Below, in pieces: positions 1 through 6,008 of a DNA stretch of 6,008 bases. The DNA is from Spartobacteria bacterium. GTDB taxonomy: Bacteria; Verrucomicrobiota; Verrucomicrobiia; Chthoniobacterales; Terrimicrobiaceae. The DNA lies in the NCBI GenBank assembly GCA_947487745.1, contig CANKXQ010000087.1:1-6008 (forward strand), given 5' to 3'. The notes beneath the pieces are model-generated. The model had not been told where the DNA came from. It searched no databases and saw only the letters and a list, made by a program, of their open reading frames with translations. The translations under genes were made by a program, and so were the position numbers. How positions within the stretch are numbered: the stretch's first letter is position 1; each line of letters opens with the position of its first letter.

Positions 1-87
1 GTAGAGCATGGCGCGGGTCGGCGCCCGGTTGATACCATCGAAAACGGCTGAGGAATACGGGCGCATGTTGGGTTGGGACTTTGGCAT
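1..87 (-). CDS. ilvD: Dihydroxy-acid dehydratase, N-terminal fragment (gene runs off left edge)
   Basis: Reading the minus strand from an ATG at 87 to the window edge gives 29 open codons: MPKSQPNM, then RPYSSAVFDGINRAP, then TRAMLY. The pattern 'DGI.RAP.RAML' is the recognisable N-terminus of IlvD/Edd-family dehydratases. In that family this segment precedes the domain binding the iron-sulfur cluster, which lies outside the window. IlvD dehydrates 2,3-dihydroxy-3-methylvalerate or 2,3-dihydroxyisovalerate to the 2-keto acid, the penultimate step of isoleucine and valine synthesis, in the cytoplasm. A second in-frame ATG at 66 (residue 8) is an alternative start. I see no strong Shine-Dalgarno before either. 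It is divergent from the rhomboid-like gene. The call rests on a short but distinctive segment; an Edd-type sugar-acid dehydratase is less likely but not excluded. Confidence 0.78.
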   Translation of the reverse strand, partial: MPKSQPNMRPYSSAVFDGINRAPTRAMLY

Positions 88-102
88 GGTGAAGATATGA
101 GG

Positions 103-117
103 TCGGAATTATTCCGA
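103..117. repeat. 15-bp palindrome upstream of ilvD, candidate operator
   Basis: TCGGAAT, one base (T), then ATTCCGA: 7-bp perfect arms. It lies 16-30 bases upstream of the proposed ilvD ATG. This is a typical place for a dimeric repressor site or for a small hairpin in the ilvD leader (6-bp stem, 3-base loop). The regulatory role is inference. Confidence 0.4.
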
Positions 118-118
118 G

Positions 119-130
119 TCCCCTTGGGGA
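119..130. repeat. Short inverted repeat next to the palindrome
   Basis: TCCCC, two bases (TT), then GGGGA: 5-bp perfect arms starting two bases after the neighbouring palindrome. It is short enough to be chance on its own and is noted because the two palindromes are adjacent in a divergent promoter region. Confidence 0.25.
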
Positions 131-219
131 AGAAAAGGCATTTTCACCAGTCAACGGGAAACAAAAAACTCTCCACACTTTACAAGCCCCCTTCGAGGTG
201 GGGATTCTGGACTCCTCAC

Positions 220-996
220 ATGACAATTCTCGACCGTCTCGAAAAAACACTCGGCCGCTTTGCGATTCCCGGTCTCATCCGCTATGTCGTGGCGTTGAAC
301 GCGCTGGTCTTCATCCTGCTGACGCTTCAACCGGACTACATCCAAGCCCTCCAACTCGATCCCGTTGCTTTTCGGAACGGGGAAATCTGGCGCGCGGTCA
401 CTTGGATTTTCATTCCGGAGACGATGAGTTTCTTCTGGATTCTCTTTTACCTGATTTTCACCTGGTGGCTCGGCGACATGCTGGAGGAAAGCTGGGGCGT
501 CTTCCGGTTGAACGCGTATTATTTTCTGGGGATGGCGTTCTGCATCGTCTCGGCGCTTCTTTTCGGAGCCGCCGGCGGCAACTTTTTTCTCAACCTCTCG
601 CTGTTCCTTGCTGCGGCGACGCTGGCGCCGAATTTCGAGATTCTGCTGTTTATGATCATCCCGGTAAAAATGAAATGGGTTGCGTTGTTCAGCCTCATCG
701 TTCCAGCCGGATACCTGCTCTTTGGCCCATTGGACATGAAAATGATGGTCGTCATGTGCCTTGGGAACTACCTGCTGTTTTTTGCTCCGGCCTTCTTGAA
801 GAACCGCGCGGAATCGATGCGAACCGGCGAGCGCCGCAAACGCTTTGAAAAGGCGCTCCACTGCGAGCAAACAATTCACTGCTGCGAAGTGTGCAAAATC
901 ACCGAGGTCTCAAATCCGGATGCCGAATTCCGCGTCTCGGCGGATGGCAAGGAATACTGCACCGAGCACCTGCCCTCCCGCGCCAAGCAGGCGTGA
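220..996 (+). CDS. Rhomboid-fold membrane protein, catalytically dead, with C-terminal Cys/His zinc-type motif
   Basis: This is a 258-residue polytopic inner-membrane protein with about six hydrophobic segments (roughly residues 20-36, 68-85, 100-119, 122-147, 152-168 and 174-190). Rhomboid landmarks are present: 'GEIWRAVTW' (54-62, the W-R loop motif), 'LEESWG' (88-93), and 'AAATLAPN..ILLF..IPVK.KW' (131-153), which resembles the rhomboid TM4-TM5 region. The catalytic GxSG serine is missing: 'GNFF' occupies that place. The TM6 histidine is also missing ('VMCLGNYLLFF'). A charged linker (194-212) leads to C222-x2-C225 and C247-x2-H250, a likely zinc site. I chose the ATG at 220 because the in-frame alternatives (TTG at 73, ATG at 97) add a non-conserved basic stretch, and the TTG start would overlap the ilvD start. 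The ribosome binding site is weak (GGA at 209-211; GAGGTGGGG lies farther upstream). Its function is unknown; automated pipelines would probably call it a rhomboid protease. Confidence 0.8.
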   Translation: MTILDRLEKTLGRFAIPGLIRYVVALNALVFILLTLQPDYIQALQLDPVAFRNGEIWRAVTWIFIPETMSFFWILFYLIFTWWLGDMLEESWGVFRLNAYYFLGMAFCIVSALLFGAAGGNFFLNLSLFLAAATLAPNFEILLFMIIPVKMKWVALFSLIVPAGYLLFGPLDMKMMVVMCLGNYLLFFAPAFLKNRAESMRTGERRKRFEKALHCEQTIHCCEVCKITEVSNPDAEFRVSADGKEYCTEHLPSRAKQA

Positions 997-1002
997 GCTG
1001 AT

Positions 1003-1791
1003 TCAAATTCCCGCCACGAGCGCGGGAATTTCATGAAGACCGCGAATGGTGTGGTGAGGCTTGACCGCCGCGTGTTCCTCGGAGCCAGGCACCTGCAGCC
1101 AGACTGCGGCGGCGAGTTGGGCGTTGAGCGCCCCGGCAATGTCTCGCTCGAGGCTGTTGCCCACCATCACGGCGCGGTCTGCCGAGACGCCAAGCTCGGC
1201 GAGCAGGATTTGAAAAATTTCAGCACGCGGTTTGCCGATACCATGCTCGCCTGAGACGGCAATCGCATCGAAGTAGCCACCGAGTCCCGATGCAGCGATT
1301 TTTTCCCGCTGCAAATCCGGCGCTCCATTTGTGAGAAGCGCAATCTTGTGGGACTTCTTGAGGCGAACCAGCGTCTCCACAGCGTCAGGCATGAGACGGG
1401 CCAACTGGCGCCGTTGAGCACTGAAGTGGGCCGCGAGTTTTTCAGCGGCGTCTTCATCCGAGACATCCTGCGCCCGGAGAACCGCGCTGAAGACGGCCAC
1501 GCGGTAGTTCCGCGACCACTCGCGCAGCTTGGTCAACTCGGGCTTGTCGCCCTCGAAGTGCCCCCAAAGGCATTCATGGAAACTAATGCCGATGGATTTC
1601 ACATAGTCGTAGCAAGGACCCTGACGCCAGAACTCGGAGCCATACTTTTTGGCATCCGCCAGAAAAGCCGAGGTCTCGACCCCGGCGAGTTTAGAAGCGA
1701 GTTGGGCCGTAGAGGCCAGGGCCTCCTTGGAAACCGCTTCATCCACAATCAGTGTGTCATCCAGATCAAAAAGAATCGCATCAACAGCCAT
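1003..1791 (-). CDS. HAD-superfamily hydrolase (subfamily IA phosphatase type)
   Basis: This is a 262-residue cytoplasmic protein with all four HAD motifs. Motif I is 'FDLDDTL' (D9 nucleophile, D11 acid/base), motif II 'LLTNG' (T154), motif III K187 in 'GIGKP', and motif IV 'GNSLERDI' (211-218, with D217 as a Mg ligand). A helical cap insert lies between motifs I and II (about 16-130). The layout resembles YjjG or N-acylneuraminate-9-phosphatase-like enzymes, which hydrolyse small phosphorylated metabolites; the substrate cannot be read from the sequence. I chose the ATG at 1791 over an in-frame GTG at 1809 because motif I then sits at residues 8-14 as usual and a purine-rich GGGGTAGGGA lies just upstream. 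It follows engB on the same strand after 67 bases, so it may be the last gene of that unit. Its 3' end converges on the rhomboid-like gene with a 6-base gap. Confidence 0.88.
   Translation of the reverse strand: MAVDAILFDLDDTLIVDEAVSKEALASTAQLASKLAGVETSAFLADAKKYGSEFWRQGPCYDYVKSIGISFHECLWGHFEGDKPELTKLREWSRNYRVAVFSAVLRAQDVSDEDAAEKLAAHFSAQRRQLARLMPDAVETLVRLKKSHKIALLTNGAPDLQREKIAASGLGGYFDAIAVSGEHGIGKPRAEIFQILLAELGVSADRAVMVGNSLERDIAGALNAQLAAAVWLQVPGSEEHAAVKPHHTIRGLHEIPALVAGI
1005..1031. terminator. Perfect hairpin at a convergent gene junction, candidate bidirectional terminator
   Basis: AAATTCCCGC (1005-1014), a 7-base loop, then GCGGGAATTT (1022-1031): a perfect 10-bp stem. It begins 9 bases after the stop of the rhomboid-like gene and overlaps the last codons and stop of the convergent HAD gene. 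The stem has a GC core, and its AAA/TTT ends give a short U run in either direction, but no long U tract follows. The position supports a shared terminator; the short U run makes the strength uncertain. Confidence 0.45.
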
Positions 1792-1858
1792 ATCCCTACC
1801 CCATTCCACACTCGAAGGGGGTCTGTCGATACTGGAAACTTTTTTTAAAAGCCACTAC
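1792..1858 (-). promoter_or_regulatory. Spacer between engB and the HAD gene
   Basis: On the coding strand this 67-base spacer contains an A-rich run (CTTTTAAAAAAAG), then CCCCCTTCGAG (1821-1811), then a G-rich ribosome-binding stretch before the HAD ATG. No GC-rich hairpin with a U tract follows engB, so read-through from engB is possible. No clear -35/-10 pair was found for an independent promoter. Confidence 0.3.
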
Positions 1859-2458
1859 TCAGGCAGAGGCGTCCAGTAGACCGCCGATGGATCCGAGGAT
1901 CTCCCGTTTGCCATCGCGGGTTTTCGAGGAGGTGAGAAAGATATCCGGGGTTCCCGCGTGAACGGCTGCGAGCGCCTCCAGGAAAGCCTCCGTATTTTTT
2001 TTCACATGCGATGGCTTCAGTTTGTCTGTTTTGGTGAAGACAACAGCAAACGGGCGATCGACCTCGCCGAGCCACTCAAGAAATTCGAGATCGATTTTTT
2101 GGGGTTCATGGCGCGAATCGACCAAAACAAAGACGCGGCGCAGGTTTGGCCGGTCCGCGATGTAGCCGGCGATGATATCTTGAAACGCGACGCGGTGGCC
2201 TTTCGGCACCTTGGCATAGCCGTAGCCAGGCAGATCCACCATGCGAAAGGCTCCATTGATTTTGAAAAAATTGATGAGCTGTGTGCAACCCGGCGTCTGC
2301 GACACACGGGCGAGCCCCTGTTTTCCGGTGAGAAGATTCAACAAAGAGGACTTGCCCACATTGGAACGACCGATGAAGGCAAACTCCGGCACATCATCCG
2401 GGGGACAGGCCTCCAGACCTGGACTGCTCTGCAAAAATTCAGCGGAGGTGACACGCAT
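1859..2458 (-). CDS. engB: Ribosome biogenesis GTP-binding protein EngB/YihA (YsxC)
   Basis: This 199-residue TRAFAC-class GTPase is the usual length for the family and is complete. The N-terminus 'SAEFLQSSPGLEACPPDDVPE' precedes the P-loop as in other EngB proteins. G1 is 'GRSNVGKSS' (30-38), the G2 region is 'SQTPGCTQ' (53-60), G3 is 'DLPGYGYA' (75-82), G4 is 'TKTD' (142-145), and G5 is 'SSK' (177-179). The DLPGYGYA form of G3 is diagnostic for this family. EngB is a cytoplasmic factor needed for late assembly of the 50S ribosomal subunit and is essential in several bacteria. Its ATG lies 6 bases after the aguB stop and lacks a good Shine-Dalgarno (only GGAT directly before it), so translation is probably coupled to aguB. 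The neighbouring amidohydrolase and HAD genes have no known link to ribosome assembly; I read this as operon sharing only. Confidence 0.97.
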   Translation of the reverse strand: MRVTSAEFLQSSPGLEACPPDDVPEFAFIGRSNVGKSSLLNLLTGKQGLARVSQTPGCTQLINFFKINGAFRMVDLPGYGYAKVPKGHRVAFQDIIAGYIADRPNLRRVFVLVDSRHEPQKIDLEFLEWLGEVDRPFAVVFTKTDKLKPSHVKKNTEAFLEALAAVHAGTPDIFLTSSKTRDGKREILGSIGGLLDASA

Positions 2459-2464
2459 ATCCGG

Positions 2465-3349
<885 letters not shown>

Positions 3350-3459
3350 GCGTGAGTGGTATTTTTTTGGAGCGGGCGAGTAAAGGGCTCTGTGTGTCAC
3401 AATTTTTTCCATCCGGAAAATCGGCTTGCCTCAAAAATCGGCATTCCAGAATATGAAGT
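3350..3459. promoter_or_regulatory. Divergent intergenic region between aguB and guaB
   Basis: These 110 bases must carry the promoters for both directions. On the plus strand, TTGCCT (3426-3431) and the weak -10-like GAATAT (3449-3454) are 17 bases apart and would place transcription start almost at the guaB ATG. A 9-base direct repeat AAAATCGGC occurs at 3417-3425 and 3434-3442. No convincing minus-strand promoter pair was found. No purine riboswitch or recognisable PurR-type box was seen. Confidence 0.35.
3417..3442 (+). repeat. Two direct copies of AAAATCGGC, 17-base period
   Basis: The copies lie at 3417-3425 and 3434-3442, within 43 bases upstream of the guaB start, one on each side of the TTGCCT hexamer. 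They could be a tandem regulator-binding site; a chance repeat is also possible. Confidence 0.35.
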
Positions 3460-5043
3460 ATGAAATCTTCATCACACGGGGCGCGCGGAGCCGGAGATTG
3501 GGATAGTCTTTTCTACAAAGCGGCTGACGACTTTTTCCTTGGCTGCGAGGGTTTGGCCCTCACCTACGACGATGTGTCGCTCGCCACGCTCTACAGCGAG
3601 ATTGTGCCGAGGGAAGCGAACTACGAAACCCGGCTCGCCGATGGCTTGAACCTCCACTTGCCCGTGGTCTCGGCCGATATGGACACGGTCACCGAATCCC
3701 GCATGGCGATCGCCCTTGCGCTTCATGGGGGCTTGGGATTGATCCATTACAACATGCCTCCCAAGCAGCAACTCTCGGAGGTTTCCAGGGTCAAAAACCA
3801 TGTCCACGGGTTGATTCGTGAACCTATCAAAGTCCATCCGGATCAAAAGATCGGCGATGTGTTGAATCTCATCGAAGAGAAAAAATTCACCTTCAGCACA
3901 TTTCCCGTGGTCGATGAATCAGGGCGCCTGCTTGGTCTCCTGCCCGGACATTGTGTTCGCGCCCGCTTCGCACCCCGTGGCGTGGGCGAGGCAATGGTCA
4001 AGAGGCCATCAGTCCTGACAATTCGGGAAGACGAACTCGGCAGCGATCCAATCGCTCGGGCCGACCGGTTTTTTACCGACAACATCGGCATCCACAAGCT
4101 CCTGGTTGTGGACAAGGACGACCACTTGAAGGGCCTCTTCACCCTAAGTGATATCGAGCGGATTTCGCAGGAGCGCTCCTTGCAAACAAAACCTGCGAGA
4201 GACGCCAAATTCCGCCTCATCTGCGGTGCGGCAATCAGCCCACCGAGGCTTCCCGATGGCGCACTCGACAAGGATTCCCTCCTGACTCATGTGGGCGCCA
4301 TGGTCGAACGCGGTCTGGATGCCGTTGCGGTCTCAACAGCACACGGACACACGCGTGGAGTTGGTGAAGCGGTGAAAGCTATTCGTTCCGAGTTCGCCTC
4401 TTTGCCGATCATCGCCGGAAATGTGACGAGCGGCGCGGGCGTTGAGTTTCTGGCCGAGTGCGGCGCGAATACCATCAAGGTTGGACAAGGCCCCGGATCG
4501 ATCTGCACGACGCGCGTCGTCGCCGGCGTGGGCATCCCTCAACTCACCGCGATCTATGTTTGTTCGAAGGCAGCCGAAAGTTGCGGAGTCACCATACTCG
4601 CCGATGGCGGCATCACCAAATCTGGTGACATCGTGAAAGCCCTCACCCTCTCGCACGCAGTCATCTGCGGCAGCCTCCTGGCAGGCTGTCCCGAGGCTCC
4701 AGGCCAGATCATGGAAATCAACGGGAAATTCTATAAACAATATCGCGGTATGGGCAGCCACGCCGCTATGAAGGCCGGCAGTGCGGCCCGCTACGGGCAT
4801 GGCAAGGACATCAACCGCAAATCCGCTGCGGAAGGCATTGAGGCACTCAAAGAGGTATCCGCACCTGCAGACACCGTTCTTGCCCAACTCGCGGGGGGGC
4901 TCCAAAGCGGGATGGGCTACCTGGGAGCCTCAAACCTGAGCCAACTGCGTGCCAACGCCCGCTACACCCGTATTACGACATCCGGCCTGCGCGAGAGCGC
5001 GCCGCACGATGTGATCGAGGTCAAGACAGGCAACGCACTCTGA
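3460..5043 (+). CDS. guaB: IMP dehydrogenase, with divergent NAD-site and flap residues
   Basis: This 527-residue enzyme of guanine nucleotide synthesis oxidises IMP to XMP with NAD. A TIM barrel is interrupted by two CBS domains (about 120-172 and 178-237). Barrel landmarks are 'LTYDDV' (34-39), 'DMDTVTE' (73-79), 'GPGSICTTR' with catalytic C349, 'LADGGI' with IMP-binding D382, 'YRGMGS' (428-433), the catalytic pair R444-Y445 in 'SAARY', and 'ESAPHDV' near the C-terminus. The retained Arg-Tyr pair and CBS domains favour IMP dehydrogenase over GMP reductase. Oddities: about 25 more residues before LTYDDV than in typical bacterial enzymes; 'VSTAHGH' with S292 where 'VDTAHGH' is expected; 'AGCPEAPG' for 'AGTEEAPG'; and 'EGIEALKEV' for the usual 'EGIEGRVPY'. 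The start is fixed by an in-frame TGA at 3454-3456, two codons before the ATG. There is no proper Shine-Dalgarno. Confidence 0.93.
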   Translation: MKSSSHGARGAGDWDSLFYKAADDFFLGCEGLALTYDDVSLATLYSEIVPREANYETRLADGLNLHLPVVSADMDTVTESRMAIALALHGGLGLIHYNMPPKQQLSEVSRVKNHVHGLIREPIKVHPDQKIGDVLNLIEEKKFTFSTFPVVDESGRLLGLLPGHCVRARFAPRGVGEAMVKRPSVLTIREDELGSDPIARADRFFTDNIGIHKLLVVDKDDHLKGLFTLSDIERISQERSLQTKPARDAKFRLICGAAISPPRLPDGALDKDSLLTHVGAMVERGLDAVAVSTAHGHTRGVGEAVKAIRSEFASLPIIAGNVTSGAGVEFLAECGANTIKVGQGPGSICTTRVVAGVGIPQLTAIYVCSKAAESCGVTILADGGITKSGDIVKALTLSHAVICGSLLAGCPEAPGQIMEINGKFYKQYRGMGSHAAMKAGSAARYGHGKDINRKSAAEGIEALKEVSAPADTVLAQLAGGLQSGMGYLGASNLSQLRANARYTRITTSGLRESAPHDVIEVKTGNAL

Positions 5044-5050
5044 GCCTCCC

Positions 5051-6008
5051 CTACTCCGTCTGCTTCGGAAACATCTCCGAAATCAGATGGGCGTAGCGAT
5101 CCGTGATGACATGCCGCTTGAGCTTGAAGGTGTTGGTCATTTCATCACCGACCTCGAAAGGTTTTGGAACAAAGCGCCAAGCAATAATGCGCTCGAAAGA
5201 TTTGAAGCCGTTGGAGTGGTTGATGAGGTTGCGAATCTCCTCGTCGATCAGATGGCCAACCTTCAGGTTGGCGGTAAGTTCGGCTGCGGTGGATTCGGTA
5301 AATCCAGCCTGCCGGAAGTGCTCGAAAGAAGGCACAATCAAAGCCGCGAGCGCTTTTTGATCCTGTCCAACAACCATGCACTGATCGATGAATGACGACT
5401 CCACAAGCCGCGCCTCGATCGGCACGGGTTCAATGTTTTCACCATTGAGCAGCACGATGGTGTCCTTCGACCTTCCGAGAATTTTCAAACAACCATTGTA
5501 GGTCACCATCCCGATGTCCCCTGTGTTCATCCATCCGTCACGCAACACGCGGGCCGTCCCCTCGGGATCTTTGTAGTAGCCGCGCATGACTTGCGGCCCC
5601 TTCACATGAATCTCGCCGCGCATTCCACGCCCGCCGCCGGGGCGTCTGGAGTCGGGATACAGAATCTCGCCGCTCTGAAGATCGACAATGCGCACCTCGG
5701 TATGCGGGTAAGGATTCCCAACTGTCCCGATCACAAGATTGCTCCAAGTGCGCACAGCCAGCACGGGCGAGGTCTCGGTCATTCCATAGCCTTCGAGGAC
5801 TGGGATTCCGATGAAGTTGAAAAACTCGTCCACATGCGGTTGCAGCGCTCCGCCTCCGGAGATGGTTCCGCGGAACTCGCCGCCGACGATGGCACGAAGC
5901 TTTTTCAGAACGATGCCATCGAGAAGCTTGGCGGGAACGATGGATGCCGACCAGAGCAGCGCATGTTTGAAAGCCAGCTTGAGGCTTTGCAAAGGTGCGC
6001 GTCCGTGT
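5051..6008 (-). CDS. Long-chain acyl-CoA synthetase (AMP-binding), C-terminal part; start lies beyond right edge
   Basis: The frame is open from the right edge to a TAG at 5053-5051, giving 318 visible residues. Family enzymes are about 600, so the N-terminal half, including the P-loop-like AMP-binding motif, lies outside. A TTG at 5992 could be read as a start, but the five codons before it (HGRAP) stay open and the protein there is already mid-domain. Adenylate-forming motifs in order: 'GYGMTETSP' (5791 downward), 'GEIHVKGPQVMRGYYKDPEGTA', 'GWMNTGDIG' (near 5537), 'GRSKDTIVLLNGENIEP' and the terminal 'TNTFKLKR' with the catalytic lysine of the C-terminal subdomain. The 'LNGENIEP' form points to the long-chain fatty-acyl-CoA ligase (FadD/FAA-like) group. 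It activates fatty acids to acyl-CoA with ATP, probably at the membrane face. It ends 7 bases from the convergent guaB stop. Confidence 0.92.
   Translation of the reverse strand, partial: HGRAPLQSLKLAFKHALLWSASIVPAKLLDGIVLKKLRAIVGGEFRGTISGGGALQPHVDEFFNFIGIPVLEGYGMTETSPVLAVRTWSNLVIGTVGNPYPHTEVRIVDLQSGEILYPDSRRPGGGRGMRGEIHVKGPQVMRGYYKDPEGTARVLRDGWMNTGDIGMVTYNGCLKILGRSKDTIVLLNGENIEPVPIEARLVESSFIDQCMVVGQDQKALAALIVPSFEHFRQAGFTESTAAELTANLKVGHLIDEEIRNLINHSNGFKSFERIIAWRFVPKPFEVGDEMTNTFKLKRHVITDRYAHLISEMFPKQTE
5064..5081. terminator. Small hairpin downstream of guaB, weak terminator candidate
   Basis: TTCGGA, a 6-base loop, then TCCGAA: a perfect 6-bp stem starting 21 bases after the guaB stop, inside the final codons of the convergent ligase gene. 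There is no U tract after it on either strand, so it is at best weak. It is listed because the 7-base gap between the two genes leaves no room for a separate terminator. Confidence 0.2.

Larger units (their letters stand above)
88..219. promoter_or_regulatory. Divergent intergenic region between ilvD and the rhomboid-like gene
   Basis: These 132 bases separate two divergent start codons and should hold both promoters. Direct reading shows a palindrome at 103-117, a second short inverted repeat at 119-130, an A-rich stretch around 155-168, and a C-rich block at 187-191. A TTGACT hexamer lies on the minus strand at 154-149 and could be a -35 for ilvD, but no good -10 follows at 16-18 bases. No convincing promoter for the plus-strand gene was found. 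No T-box, leader peptide or riboswitch was recognised. Confidence 0.45.

Noticed and set aside
73..219. Longer start (TTG at 73 or ATG at 97) for the rhomboid-like gene
   Set aside because: It would overlap or abut the divergent ilvD start and add about 40-50 residues of basic sequence lacking rhomboid features. The palindromes at 103-130 also fit non-coding DNA better.
151..879. A 242-codon minus-strand open frame opposite the rhomboid-like gene
   Set aside because: Highly charged, low-complexity translation with no family resemblance, while the plus strand encodes ordered transmembrane segments with rhomboid motifs.
1840..1856. T-run and A-run near 1841-1850 as an intrinsic terminator
   Set aside because: No GC-rich stem precedes the T-run on the plus strand, and on the minus strand the run is A-rich where U is needed.
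3391..3402. CRP-like TGTG/TCACA sequence
   Set aside because: The half-sites are too close (TGTGTGTCACA) to match the TGTGA-N6-TCACA spacing.
3350..3412. Longer start (ATG at 3412) for the amidohydrolase
   Set aside because: The 21 extra residues precede the conserved IKVGLVQ start seen in the family, and the DNA looks like promoter region. The resulting length would exceed that of typical AguB proteins.

Overview
The window is a compact, gene-dense piece of a bacterial chromosome made mostly of housekeeping genes. I see no mobile element, CRISPR array, tRNA or rRNA. It has seven protein-coding genes, two of them cut by the window edges, and the longest non-coding stretch is about 130 bases. 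The gene content, protein style and moderately GC-rich composition fit a Verrucomicrobiota-like bacterium. That placement is inference from remembered family resemblance and would need a database search.

Layout, left to right. (1) The left edge holds the first 29 codons of a minus-strand dihydroxy-acid dehydratase (ilvD), running out of the window. (2) A divergent intergenic region carries two adjacent short inverted repeats. (3) A plus-strand rhomboid-fold membrane protein follows; it lacks the catalytic Ser and His and ends in a Cys/His zinc-type motif. (4) It converges, with a 6-base gap and a perfect 10-bp hairpin, on a minus-strand cluster transcribed as aguB-type amidohydrolase, then engB GTPase, then a HAD-family phosphatase. 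(5) A 110-base divergent region separates aguB from a plus-strand IMP dehydrogenase (guaB) with unusual active-site-region substitutions. (6) guaB converges, with a 7-base gap, on the C-terminal half of a minus-strand long-chain acyl-CoA synthetase that runs off the right edge.

The genes do not form one pathway. ilvD serves branched-chain amino acid synthesis, guaB guanine nucleotide synthesis, aguB putrescine synthesis from agmatine, engB 50S ribosome assembly, and the acyl-CoA ligase fatty-acid activation. The aguB-engB pair is separated by only 6 bases and is probably co-transcribed; the HAD gene may belong to the same unit.

I did not find an obviously new multi-gene system. The points most worth a second look are the protease-dead rhomboid with its zinc-type tail, the Asp-to-Ser change and altered flap in the IMP dehydrogenase, and several small palindromes and repeats in the two divergent intergenic regions.
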